A stretch of 26,085 nt of DNA from Deltaproteobacteria bacterium (GTDB lineage: Bacteria; Desulfobacterota; DSM-4660; Desulfatiglandales; Desulfatiglandaceae). Under the pieces are notes generated by a model. The model did no database searches. It was given only the letters and a program-made list of their open reading frames with translations, and had not been told where the DNA came from. The DNA lies in NCBI GenBank assembly GCA_003646995.1, contig QMLZ01000016.1, forward strand, positions 1 to 26,085. Reading direction: 5' to 3'. The position numbers and the translations under genes were made by a program. This document shows, piece by piece, positions 22,569 to 26,085 of this stretch. Position 1 is the stretch's first letter; each line of letters starts with the position of its first letter.

Positions 22569-23336
22569 ATGAGAAGGACCAGACAATACACCAACGTCTT
22601 CTTTACATCGGAGGGCATTCGGAAAAGCTTTGCCTTTTTTGAGGAAGCTCTACTCACCGATCTTCATAAACGTTACCTTGTCAAGGAATTTGTAATAGAG
22701 CTTGGGAGCCTTCTTTTGGAGTATGAGACAGAGGAAGATCTTTTTAAGGTTTATATCCCAGGAGTAACCACGGTTATTTATAAGAAAACCTTTCTTGATT
22801 ACGAGTTCATGCTGTACACTTCCGAGCGATCCACATATGTGGGCCTCAAAGCGCAGACCCTGGCGAGGATGGTTCCAGTTTTTCAGTACATAGACAGCCT
22901 TATTCCGTCTACGACCCTCACTAGAGAAGAGGCCTTAAAAAAGGCGCTGCCCTTGGTGCTTGTAATCCACGGCCATGATGAACAGTGGAAGGATCTGGTC
23001 TCTTACCTTTACTTGAGGCATGGGTATGCGGTAAAGCCCTTTGATCTTGAACACTTGCGAATTCATGAGATAAGAGAACTGGTTAAATTGGCAGGACGAG
23101 ATAATATTATTGCTTTTTGCCATCTGGGGCAGGGGGATCTGGAGGGCGTGAGCTGGGTGGAGGCAGACCGAAATTTGAGGGAGCTACTGGGTACAGAGAG
23201 AGTCGTGCTCATTTGTCCGGAATCGCGAAGTATCCGAATGCCCGCCGTGTCCAATGAAGCGATCTTTTTTGCCCCTGGCCGAATCAAGGAGGTCTTTTGG
23301 CTGGTTTTGAACAAGGTGAGGAGGAGCTTGGCTTGA
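22569..23336 (+). CDS. TIR-like (CAP12/PF10137-type) nucleotide-binding protein
   Basis: A 255-residue protein. Residues 129-235 resemble the TIR-like nucleotide-binding domain: strand and loop LVLVIHGHDEQWKDLVSYLY at 130-149, a KPFDLEH segment, then ADRNLRELLGTERVVLICPE, similar to the NV-ELG-LG-RV region of that family. The match is divergent and the catalytic Glu of TIR NADases cannot be assigned with certainty. Residues 1-115 form a separate domain, mostly beta with some helix, that I do not recognise. CAGGAG lies before the ATG. It is followed after one base by a metallo-beta-lactamase-fold gene. TIR-like effectors are common in antiphage systems, so a defence or signalling role is possible; that is inference. 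Confidence 0.6.
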   Translation: MRRTRQYTNVFFTSEGIRKSFAFFEEALLTDLHKRYLVKEFVIELGSLLLEYETEEDLFKVYIPGVTTVIYKKTFLDYEFMLYTSERSTYVGLKAQTLARMVPVFQYIDSLIPSTTLTREEALKKALPLVLVIHGHDEQWKDLVSYLYLRHGYAVKPFDLEHLRIHEIRELVKLAGRDNIIAFCHLGQGDLEGVSWVEADRNLRELLGTERVVLICPESRSIRMPAVSNEAIFFAPGRIKEVFWLVLNKVRRSLA

Positions 23337-23337
23337 T

Positions 23338-23973
23338 ATGAAGCTGACAATCCTTTATGACAATGAGGTTTGGGTAGAGGGATTGAAAAGCGATTGGGGA
23401 TTTTCGTGCCTGGTGGAAACGGAAAAGGTCAATATCTTGTTTGATACGGGTGGAGATGGCCGGTTGCTGTTGAGCAACATGAAAACCCTGGGGATTGACC
23501 CAAGCACTGTGGATGTGATCTTTATTTCCCATGGTCACTGGGACCACACAGGCGGCTTGGCTGATTTTCTTGCCGTGAGAAGGGTTCCTGTAATTGCGCC
23601 TGCCTCTGCAGTGCCTGGCAAGGTAGTACCTGGTATTGAGGTCGTGAGGGACGCCGTTGAACTATATCCTGGTATATACACAACGGGTGAACTGAGCGGC
23701 ATAGAACAGTCCCTTGTGATAAAAATTCCCGGAGGGGTGTTAGTGGTGGTGGGATGCTCACATCCTGGAGTGCATAGCATCTTGAAAAAGGCATCGGAGT
23801 ATGGGAGAGTAAAATATTTGGTTGGAGGACTTCATGGCTTTCATGAGCTGGAATTGCTGGAGCACTTGGACAAGGTATGTCCGGTCCATTGTACACAGTA
23901 CAAGCAGGAAATAGCTGCACGGTATCCAGAAAAATGGGTGCCTGGGGGAGTAGGGAGGGTGTTGGAGATTTAA
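23338..23973 (+). CDS. Metallo-beta-lactamase-fold protein, COG1237 type
   Basis: A 211-residue MBL-fold hydrolase. The metal motif SHGHWDHTGGL at 64-74 (HxHxDH) is intact, followed by GCSHPG (His142) and GGLHGFHE (163-170). The opening (LTILYDNEVWVEGLKSDWGF then LFDTGGDGRLLLSNM) is typical of COG1237, which includes the archaeal 7,8-dihydropterin-related methanopterin enzyme; this protein is shorter than those. It starts one base after the stop of the TIR-like gene (TGATATG), so the two are almost certainly co-translated. No ribosome site is evident apart from purines in the end of that gene. Substrate unknown; a nucleotide or phosphate ester is plausible. Confidence 0.82.
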   Translation: MKLTILYDNEVWVEGLKSDWGFSCLVETEKVNILFDTGGDGRLLLSNMKTLGIDPSTVDVIFISHGHWDHTGGLADFLAVRRVPVIAPASAVPGKVVPGIEVVRDAVELYPGIYTTGELSGIEQSLVIKIPGGVLVVVGCSHPGVHSILKKASEYGRVKYLVGGLHGFHELELLEHLDKVCPVHCTQYKQEIAARYPEKWVPGGVGRVLEI

Positions 23974-24039
23974 TTTCCTTTCCTTTGGCAAGATCCTGTT
24001 ACTGGGAGGAGAAATAGAATTAGATAGAGGAGTAAACGC

Positions 24040-24801
24040 ATGAAAATTGCAATAAGTGGTAAAGGTGGCGTGGGGAAGACAACATTTGCAGCTTTCTTGA
24101 TAAGGGCCCTTGCGAATGAGGGAAAGAAGGTGCTGGCCATTGATGCTGATCCTGACGCCAACCTGGCACAGGCGCTTGGAATAAAGCAAATAGAGCAGAT
24201 TGTCCCTATCGCTCAAATGAAAGAGCTGATTGAGGAGAGGACAGAGACGAAGCTAGGGACAATGGGAGGATTTTTCAAGCTCAACCCCAAGGTTGATGAC
24301 CTCCCTGATAGGCTCTCCATAGAAGTGGACGGCATAAAACTTATGGTCATGGGCGGGATAAAAAGTGGTGGATCTGGATGCGTCTGCCCGGAAAGCATAA
24401 TGCTTAAGAACCTGGTGCGGCACATAGTCGTGGCAAGGGACGAGGTTGTTGTCTTGGACATGGAGGCAGGGCTTGAGCACCTCGCAAGGGGAACGGCACA
24501 GGCCGTGGACCACCTTATAGTGGTAGTGGAGCCAGGCAGGAGGAGCATTGAGACGGCCCATCAAATAAGAAGGCTTGCCGCGGACCTGGGAATAAAAAGC
24601 CTTAAATTTGTGGGGAACAAGATACGAACTGATGCGGACAGGGAGTTTCTGGAAAGGCAAATGCCGGACTTTCCGTTTATCGGCTTCATAACCTATAAGG
24701 ATTCGATAATAGAGGCTGACCTTGAAGGCACCCCCCCGTTTGAAGCCGATGAGGAAGATTTGGAAAAGGTAAAGGCAATGATCAAGGAACTTGGGGAGTG
24801 A
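24040..24801 (+). CDS. cooC: CooC-type nickel-insertion ATPase
   Basis: A 253-residue P-loop ATPase of the MinD/ParA/CooC class. The deviant Walker A GKGGVGKTT is at 7-15 with the signature Lys8. DADPDANLAQALG at 35-47 and VVLDMEAGLEHL at 137-148 are the switch I and Walker B regions. The CVC motif at 114-116 (GSGCVCPE) is the metal-binding CxC of CooC, which places Ni into carbon monoxide dehydrogenase. This implies a CODH or CODH/acetyl-CoA synthase somewhere in the genome. AGAGGAG lies seven bases before the ATG. It is 66 bases after the MBL gene and runs into asnS. A general Ni or Fe-S maturation role cannot be excluded. Confidence 0.88.
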   Translation: MKIAISGKGGVGKTTFAAFLIRALANEGKKVLAIDADPDANLAQALGIKQIEQIVPIAQMKELIEERTETKLGTMGGFFKLNPKVDDLPDRLSIEVDGIKLMVMGGIKSGGSGCVCPESIMLKNLVRHIVVARDEVVVLDMEAGLEHLARGTAQAVDHLIVVVEPGRRSIETAHQIRRLAADLGIKSLKFVGNKIRTDADREFLERQMPDFPFIGFITYKDSIIEADLEGTPPFEADEEDLEKVKAMIKELGE

Positions 24802-24807
24802 GTGACG

Positions 24808-26085
24808 GTGAGGAGAACCCGCATAGCCGAAATCCTCAAGAACGGAAAGATAGAGCATCGTTACCTAGTGATGGGTTGGGTAAGGAGCAGGCGCGATTCA
24901 AAGGCGGGTTTTTCCTTTATCGACGTCAATGACGGTTCTTGCCTGAAGAACCTCCAGGTGATTGCTGAAAATACATTGCCCGAGTACCAGGAAGAGGTGC
25001 TGAGGGCTTACACAGGATGTTCAATAAGGATAGAAGGTATATTAAGCGAGTCCCCGGCCAAGGGACAGGCAGTTGAGTTGAAGGCCCAGAAAGTGGACAT
25101 TTTGGGGTCGGTGGATCCGGAGGCCTATCCTTTGCAGAAGAAAAGACATTCATTCGAATTCCTTCGCACAATAGCCCACCTTAGGGCAAGAACTAACACC
25201 TTCGGTGCTGTGGCAAGGGTGAGAAATGCGGTGAGTTACGCAATCCACAAGTTCTTCCAAGAAAGGGGGTTCATTTACATACATACCCCGATCATAACGG
25301 GCAGTGATTGCGAGGGAGCAGGAGAACTTTTCAAGGTGACCAGCCTTGACTTGGAAGAACTGGCATCCAAAGGCATGGGGATAGATTTTTCACAGGATTT
25401 TTTTGAACGCCGGGCCAACCTTACCGTTAGCGGACAAATGGAGGCAGAGGCTTATGCCCTGGCCCTGGGTGATGTCTATACCTTCGGGCCGACCTTCCGC
25501 GCGGAGGATTCAAATACCTCAAGGCATCTTGCCGAGTTCTGGATGATAGAACCGGAAATGGCGTTTTGCGATTTGAGGGGCAACATTGAGGTGGCACGGG
25601 ACTTACTCAAGTTCATATTTAACTGGGTTCTTGAAAATTGCCAGGAAGATATGGAATTCTTCAACAAGTTCATAGATACCAGCGTGCTCCAGACCCTCCA
25701 AAGCATGGCTCGTGATGAGTATGAAGTGATATCATACGGAGAGGCCATAAAGATACTGGAAAGAGCGGGCAAGAAGTTCGAGTTTCCTGTGCACTGGGGT
25801 GCTGACCTTCAATCCGAGCACGAAAGGTTCCTGTGCGAAGAGGTCTTTAAGAAGCCCATTGTGCTCATAGACTATCCAAAAGATATAAAACCTTTTTATA
25901 TGAAACTTAATGATGACGAAAAGACCGTGAGGGCCATGGATGTACTTGTTCCCAGGGTGGGGGAGATAATAGGGGGCAGCGAACGCGAGGATCGGTATGA
26001 TGTGTTGCTTGAAAGAATGAAAGAGACAGGAATTAATCCCAGTGATTATTGGTGGTACCTGGATCTCAGGAGATTTGGGTCTGCA
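24808..26085 (+). CDS. asnS: Asparaginyl-tRNA synthetase, 3' truncated by window
   Basis: 426 codons are visible; the gene runs off the right edge and lacks roughly the last 30-40 residues (motif 3). The OB-fold anticodon domain ([20 protein letters not shown]) is followed by class II motifs, including [20 protein letters not shown] (motif 2). The insertion and EPEMAF fit AsnRS rather than AspRS. The start is probably GTG 24808, nine bases after GGGGAG, six bases after the cooC stop; GTG 24802 is the other option. Attaches Asn to tRNA-Asn, so the Asp-tRNA amidation route may be less needed here. Confidence 0.95.
   Translation, partial: MRRTRIAEILKNGKIEHRYLVMGWVRSRRDSKAGFSFIDVNDGSCLKNLQVIAENTLPEYQEEVLRAYTGCSIRIEGILSESPAKGQAVELKAQKVDILGSVDPEAYPLQKKRHSFEFLRTIAHLRARTNTFGAVARVRNAVSYAIHKFFQERGFIYIHTPIITGSDCEGAGELFKVTSLDLEELASKGMGIDFSQDFFERRANLTVSGQMEAEAYALALGDVYTFGPTFRAEDSNTSRHLAEFWMIEPEMAFCDLRGNIEVARDLLKFIFNWVLENCQEDMEFFNKFIDTSVLQTLQSMARDEYEVISYGEAIKILERAGKKFEFPVHWGADLQSEHERFLCEEVFKKPIVLIDYPKDIKPFYMKLNDDEKTVRAMDVLVPRVGEIIGGSEREDRYDVLLERMKETGINPSDYWWYLDLRRFGSA

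Noticed and set aside
1..26085. tRNA genes, CRISPR arrays, insertion sequences or prophage genes
   Set aside because: No T-loop-like tRNA signature, regularly spaced repeats, transposase or phage structural genes were seen in the intergenic regions or coding frames.

Overview
The window reads as chromosomal DNA of a Gram-negative anaerobe. A CooC-type maturation ATPase for nickel enzymes, two predicted lipid- or periplasm-directed secretory proteins, a TolC-type outer membrane factor and many Fe-S or radical SAM proteins suggest a Desulfobacterota (Deltaproteobacteria) lineage. That placement is inference from gene content only. No rRNA, tRNA, CRISPR array, insertion sequence or prophage was recognised. 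Both strands are densely coded, and about a third of the genes start with GTG or TTG.

Layout. 1-855: a leftward tetR-tolC pair with a consensus sigma-70 promoter and a dyad at the expected transcription start. 1101-5140: two leftward genes, a UPF0182 membrane protein and a nitrilase-superfamily enzyme. 5287-6096: a rightward MscS-type channel. 6097-7034: about 0.9 kb with only two doubtful small ORFs and several inverted repeats. 7035-11591: a compact leftward unit of five genes (DksA-like regulator, two DUF3108 envelope proteins with Sec and Tat leaders, a DUF799-like lipoprotein, an amidase). 11592-12008: a divergent promoter region. 12009-17297: a rightward housekeeping operon, tmk-holB-ricT-metG-xthA. 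17374-18015: nth, leftward and tail to tail with xthA. 18244-22381: amrA, a polytopic spermidine-synthase-like protein, and amrS. 22569-26085: a TIR-like protein, a metallo-beta-lactamase-fold enzyme, cooC and the start of asnS (cut by the window edge).

The most interesting block is 18.2-22.4 kb. It is an AmmeMemoRadiSam-type set in which AmrA carries an apparent signal peptide, AmrS carries a Tat-like leader, the Memo partner AmrB is absent from the neighbourhood, and a membrane-embedded SpeE-like enzyme sits between them. This suggests an extracytoplasmic or membrane-surface version of the system. The second is the translationally coupled pair of a TIR-like nucleotide-binding protein with an unrecognised N-terminal domain and a COG1237-type metallo-beta-lactamase-fold protein at 22.6-24.0 kb. 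A smaller point is that the endonuclease III has His in place of one of the four cysteines that normally hold its [4Fe-4S] cluster.
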